Positions 26,316-34,519 of a DNA stretch of 64,000 nucleotides are shown here, in pieces. The stretch spans positions 1-64,000 of the forward strand of contig NZ_MKKE01000018.1 in NCBI RefSeq assembly GCF_001942305.1. The letters run 5' to 3'. A program made the position numbers and the translations under genes. Positions within the stretch are counted from its first letter, which is position 1, and every line of letters starts with the position of its first letter. The DNA comes from Saccharomonospora sp. CUA-673. GTDB taxonomy: Bacteria > Actinomycetota > Actinomycetes > Mycobacteriales > Pseudonocardiaceae. A model generated the notes under the pieces. That model had not been told where the DNA came from. It worked only from the letters and a program-made list of their open reading frames with translations, and did no database searches.

Positions 26316-27919
26316 ACGCCTGGTACCTCACCGTCTTCGTCCTCTACCTCGCCTTCCTGCTCGGCTCGTGCCTGATCAGCCTGCGGAAGGTCGAGTCGAA
26401 CGCCGACTTCACGAGCGGCGGGCACCGCATGGGCCTGTGGGTCGGCGTCGGCACGACGACCGCGACCTGGGTTAGCGTCGCCTCGGTCCTGGGCGTGCCC
26501 GGCTACCTCTACAGCACCGGCGTCGCCGCGATCATCGGCTGGGTGGCCGGCTGGTTCTTCGGCTCCGCGCTCATCCCGATCGTCGCCTACAAGGTACGCC
26601 GCCCGAAGACTCCCGCGCGCACGTTCCCCGAGTTCGTGCAGATGCGCTACGAACCACGGCAACGCCGCAGCGGTCTGCGTGTGCTCGTCGCGGCGCTCAT
26701 GCTCGTCGGCTACTTCATCTTCGTCCACCTGCAGGTGGTGGGTTTCGGCATCGTCTTCGAAACCGTCACCGGGGTGCCGTACGAGGTCGCGATCTTCGCC
26801 TTCCTGGCGATCCTGCTCGTCACGAGCCTCGGCGGGTTCTGGTCGGTGGCCGCCACCGACGCGGTCAACACGGTCCTCATCGTCACCGGTGTCACGCTCG
26901 GCGCGTTCGCCGTCCTCGACGCCGCGGGTGGGTGGAGCACCATCGTCGCGACGCTCGAGACGTCCACGGCCCCCGCGGTCGAGGGTGAGGCACCGATGGA
27001 GGCGGGCGTCCTGCTCACCCCGCTCGGCACGTTCGGCTTCGGCGCCCTGCTGTCGATCTTCGTGGCCAACTCGCTCGGCGCGTCGGTCGCGCCGCACTGG
27101 GTGACGCGCATGATGGTGCCGCGCAACGTCAAGACCGCCGTCGTGCAGGTGATGATCTCGCTCGGCGTGCTCGTCATGATCTTCGTGCCGCTCATCGTCA
27201 TCGGACTCGGCGCCAAGACCCTCGTGCCGACCCTGCCCGAGGGCCGCACGACCGACTACATCATGCCGTTCGTCATCATCGAGTACACGCATCCGCTCGT
27301 CGGTGCGCTCACGTTGGTGGCGCTCGCCGGTGCCGCCGTGTCGACCGCGAACTCGATGCTGCTGCACTGCGGAACCTCGGTCCACACCGACATCTACGCC
27401 ACGTTCGCCCGCCGCAAGGCCCCGTCGGCCGGCGGGACGGACCGCACCCGCACGCAGCTGCGGATCGTGGTGCTCGTCCTCGGCGTGCTCGCCGTGCTCA
27501 GCGCGATCAACCCGCCGATGCTGCTGGCCATGGGCTTCACCTACGTCTACGGCGGATTCGGCGCGGCGTTCTTCTTCGTCGTCTACTTCGGCCTCTACAC
27601 CAAGCGCATGAACCGGATGGCCGCCTACGCCAACATCATCCTCGGGCTCGGCACCTTCGGGATCGCGCAGGCGATGGGCGCCGGAAACCCGTTCCTCATC
27701 GCACTCGGCGTCGCCGGCGCCGGCGTCCTCGCCGCGATCCTGTGGACCCCCAAGCCCCCGCGCGAGGCCTACGAACCGTATTTCGAGGTCGACGTCCGGC
27801 CGGAGACCCAACGCACCCTCGACGACATCATGGGTGGCAACCACGCACCAGCCACGGCCGACCCGGACCACCCGGCCGGCCCAGCCGATCCGCTCGACGC
27901 GAAAGCCGGTCACCGATGA
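26312..27919 (+). CDS. Sodium:solute symporter family (SSS) transporter
   Basis: A 535-residue membrane protein with about thirteen hydrophobic helices. SSS features include ADFTSGGHRMGLWVGVGTTTATWV near residue 31 (first core helix with the unwound sodium-site region), the long loop WSVAATDAVNTVLIVTG near 177, and AGAAVSTANSMLLHCGTSVHTDIY near 345, the conserved sodium-binding serine/threonine segment. The substrate is unknown; the overall type is that of monocarboxylate or proline symporters. The C-terminal tail is long, acidic and Pro-rich. It is followed by TetR with an ATGA overlap. Confidence 0.88.
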   Translation: MNAWYLTVFVLYLAFLLGSCLISLRKVESNADFTSGGHRMGLWVGVGTTTATWVSVASVLGVPGYLYSTGVAAIIGWVAGWFFGSALIPIVAYKVRRPKTPARTFPEFVQMRYEPRQRRSGLRVLVAALMLVGYFIFVHLQVVGFGIVFETVTGVPYEVAIFAFLAILLVTSLGGFWSVAATDAVNTVLIVTGVTLGAFAVLDAAGGWSTIVATLETSTAPAVEGEAPMEAGVLLTPLGTFGFGALLSIFVANSLGASVAPHWVTRMMVPRNVKTAVVQVMISLGVLVMIFVPLIVIGLGAKTLVPTLPEGRTTDYIMPFVIIEYTHPLVGALTLVALAGAAVSTANSMLLHCGTSVHTDIYATFARRKAPSAGGTDRTRTQLRIVVLVLGVLAVLSAINPPMLLAMGFTYVYGGFGAAFFFVVYFGLYTKRMNRMAAYANIILGLGTFGIAQAMGAGNPFLIALGVAGAGVLAAILWTPKPPREAYEPYFEVDVRPETQRTLDDIMGGNHAPATADPDHPAGPADPLDAKAGHR

Positions 27920-28665
27920 CACCACACCCCACAACGCAGCCCCGGACAACACAGCGCCCGACGACGCCGCGCCCGACGACACAGCGGTCGGCGGAGACGA
28001 AGTACGACATCTCCGAGACCGCGATGGGGCTGTTCCTCGAGCGGGGATACGAGAACGTCACCGTCGAGGACGTGGCCGAGGCCGTGGGCGTGTCCCGGCG
28101 GACGATCTTCCGGTACTTCGACAGCAAGGACGAGCTCGCGTTCCCCGATCACACCGAGCGGATCCACCTCGTCGAGAGCAGACTCGCCGAACTGGCGCCC
28201 ACAGTGGACCCGGTGGAGGCGGTCATCGCCGCCACCGAGGCATCGCTACGGGACTTCCTGCGCCGCCCCGAACTGGCCGTGCGCCGCTACCAGCTGACCC
28301 GCATCGTGCCGCAACTACGCGATCGGGAGGTCATCGAGAACGAACGCTACGTCCGCTGCCAGCGCGCGTTCCTCCGCGAACACCTGCCGGCCGGCAGCCC
28401 CCACTTCCAATCCGTGGCACTCGCCGCGCTCATCGACGGCATCCACCGGTCGGCACTGGGCAACTGGGTGCGCAGCGAGGGGCGGACCGACGCGCTCGCC
28501 GAACTGGCCGAGGGCATGGAATGGGTACGCAGCCTCGTCGAACGCGGCAACGACTCCGCAGGCGACGGCGACGACCCCGGGTTGTTGGTGGCCGTTCTGC
28601 CCGACACCGCACGCACCCGCCGCACCCTCACGCAGCTGCGCGACGACGCCAGGGAAAACCTCTGA
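27916..28665 (+). CDS. TetR-family regulator with Thr/Pro-repeat N-terminus
   Basis: A 249-residue regulator. The helix-turn-helix is YENVTVEDVAEAVGVSRRTIFRYFDSKDELAF (near residue 48; the core VSRRTIFRYF is typical of MftR-like TetR proteins that fire with R-T-I-F-R-Y-F). The ligand domain ends with an Asp/Gly-rich linker. Before the DNA-binding domain lies a 24-residue run of Thr, Pro, Arg and Gln built from TTQ/PRP units, an unusual extension. The start ATG overlaps the symporter stop, so it is autoregulated with it if it binds upstream. Confidence 0.85.
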   Translation: MTPHPTTQPRTTQRPTTPRPTTQRSAETKYDISETAMGLFLERGYENVTVEDVAEAVGVSRRTIFRYFDSKDELAFPDHTERIHLVESRLAELAPTVDPVEAVIAATEASLRDFLRRPELAVRRYQLTRIVPQLRDREVIENERYVRCQRAFLREHLPAGSPHFQSVALAALIDGIHRSALGNWVRSEGRTDALAELAEGMEWVRSLVERGNDSAGDGDDPGLLVAVLPDTARTRRTLTQLRDDARENL

Positions 28666-28681
28666 AGCAGGCAGCCGCGCC

Positions 28682-29502
28682 TCAGGACACGGTCGACTGC
28701 ACGCGCGCGAGGATCGCCTCGGCGGCCGCGTCCGGTGCCTGCGTGGGAATCCAGTGCGTCACGCCGTTCAGGACGACGAGCTCGTACGGCCCGGTGACCC
28801 AGTTTGCGGTAGCGTCGACCCCGATGCGGTCGACGGCGATGTCGCCGTCGCTCCACACCATCGTGGTGGGCACGCCGACCCGGCCGACGGGCACGGTGAA
28901 CGGCATCGCCCGGTACCAGGCCAGCCCGCCCGGCAACGCGCCCTCGTCGACGACGTCGCGGCGGAACCGGTCGATGTCGTCGGCGGTCATGCCGCTGGCC
29001 CGCAGTTGCCGGATGAGCATGCTCACGGCCCGCTCCGGTATCCAGGGCAGGTTGAAGTAGGCCATGTACCACGACTTGAGCCCCTGTCGGCCCGCCAACG
29101 ACCGCACGAACGCGCTCGGATGCGGCACCGACAGGGCCGTCACGTCCGCACTCGCTCCGGCCTCCGCGCGGCGAGCGTCCAGGCTGCGGCGGCACCCCAG
29201 TCGTGCCCCACCAGATGCACCGGACCTCCGATGGCATCGGCGAGTGCCGCCACGTCGTCGGCCAACACCGACAGTCGATACCGCGCCCGGCCCGCGGGAC
29301 GGGCGCCCGGCGAATAGCCCCGTTGGTCGGGCGCGAACGTGCGCAGCCCGGCCTCGTGCAACCGCGGCACCACCCGGTCCCACGACCTCGCACGTTCGGG
29401 GAAACCGTGCAGCAGCACCACCGGATCGCCGTCGAGCGGCCCGGAGTCGACGACGTCGAAGGTGAGGTCGCCGCGCGCGAAGCGCGTGATCCGTTCGCTC
29501 AC
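28682..29502 (-). CDS. Alpha/beta hydrolase, epoxide-hydrolase-like, one apparent frameshift
   Basis: A hydrolase whose nucleophile elbow reads GHDWGA near residue 106, so the nucleophile is aspartate as in epoxide hydrolases and haloalkane dehalogenases. The oxyanion motif is HGFPERARSW near 30 and DQRGYSPGARP near 60. The frame breaks near 29146 after RRPERV; the second frame gives the cap domain and the histidine near VTHWIPTQAP at the end. Adding one base gives 273 residues. GTG 29502 follows GAGG. It is close to and in the same direction as the MpaB-type oxygenase genes and may be in their transcript. Confidence 0.85.
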
Positions 29503-29545
29503 GACGACCTCATCCTCCGTGTGTCCCGTGCTGCAGCCGTGCGGC

Positions 29546-30610
29546 TCAGCTCGCCTTGCCGGCCGGGGTGGTCTGGAACTCCAGCACCGGCTCGTGGTGG
29601 TGCTTGTCGTAGGGCGTGCGCTCCTGCAGCGCCTCGTACTGTGCACGCGGCGAGGTCATCTCGAAGTGTTCGTAGGCCTCGGCCGGCGTCCACTTCTTGG
29701 GCGAGACCGGCGGCACGCCCAGCAGCGCCGGCGCGATGACCGGCGTCGACCGCGGCGTGGTCCGGCGCAGCACGGCGATCTGCGCCTTCCGGTTGCGGCC
29801 GTAGAGGCGCATGAGCGGCCGGGTGATCCCGATCGCGACGGCGTCCATGAGCCGCGACTGGCGGGTCGCACCGAGCTTGCGCATCCAGTGCGGCATGGTC
29901 GCCTTCACTCCGGCTGCGATGAACCGCGAGATGACCCAGGCCAGCGCCCGCGGCACCGGCTTCGGCACGACGTGCTGGCTCACGTGCAGGATGAAGTCCA
30001 TCATGTCCTGCGCGACCTCGGACCCGACCAGGCGCGGCCGCCAGTCCTCGAAGTACCGGCGCACCTCGGCACGCGTGCGCGGCACCGTGTCCGGATCGAT
30101 CGTCTGGAACGCCGCCGCCACCGCGCAGGCCTCCCAGTACTCGTTCTCCTCGGCCTCGCTCAACGTGCCGGGGCCGAACACCTCGTAGGTGTAGAGGATC
30201 GAGTGCCACGCCGTCATGTGGATCCACAACTGCGAATCCGGATCGTTGGCGTCGTACTGACCGCCCGTGACCGGCTCCGGCCCGATGGCCCGCGAGTGGA
30301 TCTTCACCAGCAGCTCGGCCGAGTCGAGCACGGTCTTGGCGTCGGCGAACATCACGGTCGCGAAGTACTGCATCGTCCGGTCGTACCGCAACGCCGGACG
30401 CTGCTTGACCTGACCGGAGTGCTCGACCGAGGCGACCAGATTGGGGTCCAACTCCTCGATCACCGTCGCACGGATGAACCCGTGCAACATCGACGTCGGG
30501 TAGCCCCACACCTTCCACGCCACCGAGCCCGGGCCGAAGAACCCGGCATCGGCGCGCGGAACCACCTCGGTCTGGGCGGCCGCGATCCGTGCCGCGCGTC
30601 CCGTCGCCAT
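29546..30610 (-). CDS. MpaB/rubber-oxygenase-family protein (DUF2236), copy 1
   Basis: A 354-residue member of PF09995, the family of fungal MpaB and the latex-clearing rubber oxygenases, which bind haem and cleave C=C bonds. The core histidine-containing segments are LLVKIHSRAIGPEP near residue 100 and DSQLWIHMTAWHSILYTYE near 125; three conserved histidines there are the expected haem ligands or active-site residues. The middle RRYFEDWRPRL and the C-terminal HHHEPVLEFQTTPAGKAS are shared with copy 2. The biochemical substrate is unknown. It lies 28 bp after copy 2 on the same strand. Confidence 0.8.
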   Translation of the reverse strand: MATGRAARIAAAQTEVVPRADAGFFGPGSVAWKVWGYPTSMLHGFIRATVIEELDPNLVASVEHSGQVKQRPALRYDRTMQYFATVMFADAKTVLDSAELLVKIHSRAIGPEPVTGGQYDANDPDSQLWIHMTAWHSILYTYEVFGPGTLSEAEENEYWEACAVAAAFQTIDPDTVPRTRAEVRRYFEDWRPRLVGSEVAQDMMDFILHVSQHVVPKPVPRALAWVISRFIAAGVKATMPHWMRKLGATRQSRLMDAVAIGITRPLMRLYGRNRKAQIAVLRRTTPRSTPVIAPALLGVPPVSPKKWTPAEAYEHFEMTSPRAQYEALQERTPYDKHHHEPVLEFQTTPAGKAS

Positions 30611-30638
30611 GGTTGTCGCCTCCTCGTCCCGGGGAGCC

Positions 30639-31721
30639 TCAGCTCGCCTTGCCGGCCGGGGTGGTCTGGAACTCCAGCACCGGCTCGTGGTGGTGCTTGC
30701 GGTACGGCTCGCGCTTGGCGTCGCGCACAGCCTCGTACTGCTTGCGGGGGGTGGTCATCTCGAAGTGCTCGTACGCCTCGGCGGGCGTCCACTTCTTCGG
30801 CGAGGTCGGCGGCACCTCCAGCAGCGCCGGCGCGATGACCGGGGCCGAACGCGGCGTGATCCGGCGCAGGGCATCCAGCTGCAACTTCCGGTTGCCGCGC
30901 GCCATCAGGCGCATCACCGGACGCGTGAGCGCGATGATCACGCTGTCCATGACGCGCGACTGCGGGGTCGCCCCGATCTTGCGCATCCAGTGCGGCATGG
31001 TCGCCTTCACCCCGGCACCGACGAACCGCGACACGACCCGGCGTAGAACCTTGGGCACGGGCTTGGGCACGAGGTACTGGCTGGCGTAGAGGATGAAGTC
31101 CATCATGTCCTGCGCGACCTCGGTACCGGCCAGGCGCGGCCGCCAGTCCTCGAAGTACCGGCGCACCTCGTCCCGGCTCCGCGGCACCGCCTCGGGGTCG
31201 ATCGTCTGGAACGCCGCGGCGATCGCGCAGGCCTCCCAGTACTCGGCCTCCTCGGCCTCGCTGAGCTTGCCCGGACCGAACATCTCGTAGGTGTAGAGAA
31301 TCGAGTGCCACGCCGTCATGTGGATCCACAGCTGCGAATCCGGGTCGTTCGCGTCGTACTGCCCGCCCGTGACCGGCTCCGGACCGATCGCCCGCGAGTG
31401 GATCTTCACGAGCAGTTCGGCCGAATCGAGCACGGTCTTGGCGTCGGCGAACATCACCGTCGCGAAGTACTGCATCGTCCGGTCGTAGCGCAGCGCCGGA
31501 CGCTGCTTGACCTGGCCCGAGTGGTCGACGGAGGCGACCAGATAGGGGTCCAACTCCTCGATGACCGTGGCACGGATGAACCCGTGCAGCATCGCCGTCG
31601 GGTACAGCCAGACCTTCCAGGCCACCGACCCGGGACCGAAGAACCCGGCGTCGGCGTGGGGCTTCACCACGTCACCGGTGTGTCCACCCGTGTTCCGCGT
31701 TCCCGCGCGCACGTCCGCCAT
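30639..31721 (-). CDS. MpaB/rubber-oxygenase-family protein (DUF2236), copy 2
   Basis: A 360-residue paralogue of the following gene, roughly four-fifths identical by eye, with the same histidine segments and an identical C-terminal 18 residues. The two form a tandem duplication. The N-terminal 20 residues differ (MADVRAGTRNTGGHTGDVV). A pair of palindromes at 31750-31780 lies directly upstream and a TetR gene 122 bp upstream on the same strand, so expression of both copies is probably repressed by that TetR. Confidence 0.8.
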   Translation of the reverse strand: MADVRAGTRNTGGHTGDVVKPHADAGFFGPGSVAWKVWLYPTAMLHGFIRATVIEELDPYLVASVDHSGQVKQRPALRYDRTMQYFATVMFADAKTVLDSAELLVKIHSRAIGPEPVTGGQYDANDPDSQLWIHMTAWHSILYTYEMFGPGKLSEAEEAEYWEACAIAAAFQTIDPEAVPRSRDEVRRYFEDWRPRLAGTEVAQDMMDFILYASQYLVPKPVPKVLRRVVSRFVGAGVKATMPHWMRKIGATPQSRVMDSVIIALTRPVMRLMARGNRKLQLDALRRITPRSAPVIAPALLEVPPTSPKKWTPAEAYEHFEMTTPRKQYEAVRDAKREPYRKHHHEPVLEFQTTPAGKAS

Positions 31722-31749
31722 GACATTCGCCTCCTACGACCCCATCGGC

Positions 31750-31780
31750 GTTACTTGAAGTAACTGTAACTCGAAGTCAC
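31750..31780 (-). promoter_or_regulatory. Tandem palindromes upstream of the MpaB pair (TetR operator)
   Basis: GTTACTTGAAGTAAC (31750-31764) is a perfect palindrome around one base. GTAACTCGAAGTCAC (31766-31780) is a weaker second copy one base away. They lie 29-59 bp upstream of the start codon of the MpaB copy at 31721. Confidence 0.6.
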
Positions 31781-31843
31781 AGGTGGAGCCAAGCAGGCGT
31801 GGCCGAATTGTGGTCGGCGTGAACGAATGTGCAGCTCAGCGGG

Positions 31844-32542
31844 CTATTCGCCCACCGACTGGGCGAGTCCGCCCGCGGCCAGCACCTGCGTCCCCTGCTG
31901 AACGACGGCGACGACGTCCTCGGGACTGAGCCTCGCCCGCGCGCCCCCGAGCGCCAGTGCGGCGACCCCGTTCCAGGCGCCGAAGAGGAAGAACGACATC
32001 AGTCGCGCGTCCAGCGGCGCCGCCTGACCTGCGTCCACGGCGGCCTGAATACGCGCCTCGAACGCGGCGCGCAGCTCCTCGATGCGCTCGTCGACCTCGA
32101 CGTCGAACGCGGTGGCCGTCTCCCGCGTGCCGGCGGTGCACAGGTAGCGCACCAACGCGGGATGGTCGACGAGCAGTTGCAGATACGTCGCTCCCGCGGC
32201 GACGACCTGTTCGGCGGGTGTGCCCTCCGCCGCGTAGGCGGCCGTGAGGTCCTCCATCGCCACCTCGAGCAGGCGCTGCATCGTCGCGGCGATGAGGGCG
32301 TCCTTCGTACCGAAGTGCAGGTAGATCGTCGCCGCCGACACCCCGGCGCGCTCGGCGACCTCCTCGATCCGGACGTTCAGATCGGGCGCGTCGGCCAACG
32401 CCTGCTCGGCGGCGTCGAGGATCGCGGTGCGGGTACGCGCGCGCCGGCGCGCACCGCGGGCACGGGGTTCCGAATCCCGGGCCGCAGCCCCGTGTTCGGA
32501 GGCACGCTGTTCGGGGGCGGGATCCTCTGCTGAGCCGGACAT
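31844..32542 (-). CDS. TetR-family regulator of the MpaB locus
   Basis: A 232-residue regulator. After a charged N-terminal tail, the helix-turn-helix reads RIEEVAERAGVSAATIYLHFGTKDALI near residue 57, followed by an all-helical ligand domain with TATAFDVEVDERIEELRAAF. The C-terminal region fits the TetR_C subfamily with DUF-type ligand domain. It lies between the MpaB pair (same strand, downstream) and the third MpaB gene (divergent). ATG 32542 gives the shortest tail; a start further upstream (32602) is possible. Autoregulation through the palindrome at 32604-32620 is likely. Confidence 0.85.
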   Translation of the reverse strand: MSGSAEDPAPEQRASEHGAAARDSEPRARGARRRARTRTAILDAAEQALADAPDLNVRIEEVAERAGVSAATIYLHFGTKDALIAATMQRLLEVAMEDLTAAYAAEGTPAEQVVAAGATYLQLLVDHPALVRYLCTAGTRETATAFDVEVDERIEELRAAFEARIQAAVDAGQAAPLDARLMSFFLFGAWNGVAALALGGARARLSPEDVVAVVQQGTQVLAAGGLAQSVGE

Positions 32543-32603
32543 GGCCACACCGTAGGCCGTCGAGGGTCCGGTGCCCGGCCTTGCGTGCGGCGATCCGAGC
32601 AAT

Positions 32604-32620
32604 TTAGAGTCAGACTCAAG
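32604..32620. promoter_or_regulatory. Palindrome in the divergent TetR/MpaB3 promoter region
   Basis: TTAGAGTCAGACTCAAG contains the perfect arms GAGTC and GACTC around one base. It lies between the divergent starts at 32542 and 32667. It differs from the 31750 palindromes except for the general arrangement of CT and AG runs. Confidence 0.45.
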
Positions 32621-32666
32621 TTTACTGTCAACCGTGCCGCACGGACGCGGCGAGGAGTGGTCGTCA

Positions 32667-33713
32667 ATGGTGTCGTCGGTGTCGTCGGAGTCGGGCCCGC
32701 AGGCCGGTGCGCAGGAGCGGCGTCAGCCCCTGGCCGAGTACTGGGAAGACCGGACCATGTCGGTGGCCGATGTCCGGAAGCTCATCACCGAGCTCGACCC
32801 GGTGGACAACGACGTGGAGATCACCCACCTGTCGCTCGAGGTCGTCGTGCCGCCGATGTTCGCGCACGCCGCCTTCACGGGTGGCACGGCGCGCGGCATG
32901 ATCCACCCCGCCGAGGCGACCGTGGGCTACCGCAAGGGCACCGGCGACGGCATCGTCCGCCCGCACCACCGCGACAACGACACGCTCGCGTTCTTCGGCC
33001 TGTTCATGCGCGAGGGTTACCGCAGCGACGCCGCGCAGGCCGTGTTCGACCGTGTCCAGCAGATCCACCACGACGTCAACGGCCTGCACAACGACCTGCA
33101 GCTGCACATCCTGGGACTGCTGACCTTCGAACCGGACCGCTACGTCGAAGGTCTCGGCGCGCCCGGGTTCTTCACCGACCGGGAGAAGTACGCCCGCTAC
33201 AACTTCTGGAAGGGCGTCGGCACGGGTATGGGCATCACCGACATCCCCGGCTCGTACCACGAGTTCCAGCTGTGGGTGGAGGACTTCGAGCGCAGGACCT
33301 TCAAGCCTTCGAAGGCGGCGCGGGAGATCTACCGGGGACAGACGCGCAGCTTCTCGCGCTACTTCCCCGGCCCCACCAGGATCCTCGCACCGCACGTACT
33401 CACCGCCGGCCTGTCGCCGATGACGAAGCAGGCGGTCGACGCCGACCCGGCGTGGCCCGGTGTGCACAAGGCGCTCTGCGCGGGCATGGCCGCGATGCGC
33501 GGCACGGAGCGGTTCCGCAAGACCAATCTGAGCCGCACGTGGGTCTCGCAGTTCAGCAGGCTCGGCGAGAACCCGGACATCCACGCGCTGGGCTACCAGC
33601 ACGACGTGACCTCCGACCGCCGTTACCAGAAGGCCGGCCCGGCCGAGGCCGGCTACCGCTACACCGTGGCCCGCGGACTCGAGTCCGCCGCACAGGAGGA
33701 ATCGCGCGCATGA
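32667..33713 (+). CDS. MpaB-family oxygenase-like protein, divergent third member
   Basis: A 348-residue protein of the same PF09995 superfamily but distant from the other two. The region HHDVNGLHNDLQLHILGLLTFEPDRY near residue 132 (read in shorter pieces: IHHDVNG, NDLQLHILG, LTFEPDR) matches the fungal MpaB pattern NDDMLYTLxxFxxEPxRW. Histidines at HHDVNG and FAHAAF are candidate haem ligands. GAGGAG precedes ATG 32667. The stop overlaps the SRPBCC gene by ATGA, so the pair is co-expressed. Substrate unknown. Confidence 0.65.
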   Translation: MVSSVSSESGPQAGAQERRQPLAEYWEDRTMSVADVRKLITELDPVDNDVEITHLSLEVVVPPMFAHAAFTGGTARGMIHPAEATVGYRKGTGDGIVRPHHRDNDTLAFFGLFMREGYRSDAAQAVFDRVQQIHHDVNGLHNDLQLHILGLLTFEPDRYVEGLGAPGFFTDREKYARYNFWKGVGTGMGITDIPGSYHEFQLWVEDFERRTFKPSKAAREIYRGQTRSFSRYFPGPTRILAPHVLTAGLSPMTKQAVDADPAWPGVHKALCAGMAAMRGTERFRKTNLSRTWVSQFSRLGENPDIHALGYQHDVTSDRRYQKAGPAEAGYRYTVARGLESAAQEESRA

Positions 33714-34192
33714 GCACCGAACGGGACGTCAGCACCGAACGGGAGTTCTACGCCGAGGTGCTGATCGACGCCCCGCCCGAGCGGGTGTGGGCCGTGCTCA
33801 CCGATTTCCGCCATCTCGCGGCGGCGAGTCCGGAGCTGCTGGCCATGACGCCCGTCAAACCGGGCGGGCTGCGCAGGGGCCAGTGGTACATCGGCTGGAA
33901 CCGGCGCAAGGTCGTGGTTTGGCCCACGCGCAACGTGATCGACGACGTCGCCGCGCCGTCCCGGCTCAGTTGGGTGACAACCACCAGCGGTGCCCGGTGG
34001 AGCTTCGAACTGTTGACCGAGGACGGCGGCACGCGGCTCGTACAGCGGCGCAGCGTGCCGCGGCAGCTGACCGCGATGGGCAAGCTGTTCGCCGGCCTGT
34101 TGCTGGGCGGCGGCGCGCAGCACGCCGACGAACTCGAATCCTCCACCGAACCCACGCTCGCCCACCTCAAGCGGGTCGCCGAAGCCGGCTGA
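33710..34192 (+). CDS. SRPBCC-fold (START/polyketide cyclase-like) protein
   Basis: A 160-residue protein of the Bet v1-like ligand-binding fold. The opening EFYAEVLIDAPPERVWAVLTDF near residue 11 is the family hallmark, followed by the open basket of strands (GGLRRGQWYIGWNRRK, SWVTTTSGARWSFEL) and a C-terminal helix. Such proteins bind or modify hydrophobic small molecules. Coupled to the third MpaB-like gene, it may present a lipid or terpenoid substrate to it. This is an inference from gene position only. Confidence 0.75.
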   Translation: MSTERDVSTEREFYAEVLIDAPPERVWAVLTDFRHLAAASPELLAMTPVKPGGLRRGQWYIGWNRRKVVVWPTRNVIDDVAAPSRLSWVTTTSGARWSFELLTEDGGTRLVQRRSVPRQLTAMGKLFAGLLLGGGAQHADELESSTEPTLAHLKRVAEAG

Positions 34193-34284
34193 GGCCCAAC
34201 CCACCTCGTGCCTCACCGCGTGAGCACCCCTCGGAAGCGGCCGCTGGGTCCTGGCCTGTGGGAGTACACACAGCCCGACCCGGC

Positions 34285-34475
34285 GGCCGGGGTGTTAGGT
34301 TCGTCGAGCCGTGGTGCACGGGAATCCGGTGGAAAACCGGAGCGGCCCTCGCCACTGTGATTCGGGAAGCGCTGCGTCATTCGTCGCCGGTTCGGCGGCA
34401 GCCACTGGAACGCGAGTTCCGGGAAGGCCGACGCATCCGCGGTAGTACCCGTCAGCCAGGAGACCGGCCACGGCA
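34285..34475 (+). ncRNA. Cobalamin riboswitch
   Basis: The 5' leader shows the AdoCbl/B12 element in order: GGTGCACGGGAATCCGGTG at 34312, AAAACCGGAGCGG, GCCACTGTGA near 34350, GCCACTGG near 34400, GGGAAGGC near 34421, and the B12 box AGCCAGGAGACCGGCC at 34454-34469. The downstream gap of about 45 bp holds the ribosome site of the substrate-binding protein gene, so control may act on translation. The rest of the 327-bp gene-free stretch (34193-34284) holds only a small imperfect hairpin near 34208 and no gene. Confidence 0.9.
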
Positions 34476-34519
34476 CCGAACGACCCGAATCCACGAGGAG
34501 CTGGAGGGGCGGGCTGACG

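Noticed and set aside
29546..31721. Insertion element as cause of the MpaB duplication
   Set aside because: No transposase or terminal repeats in or around the two copies; simple tandem duplication explains it.
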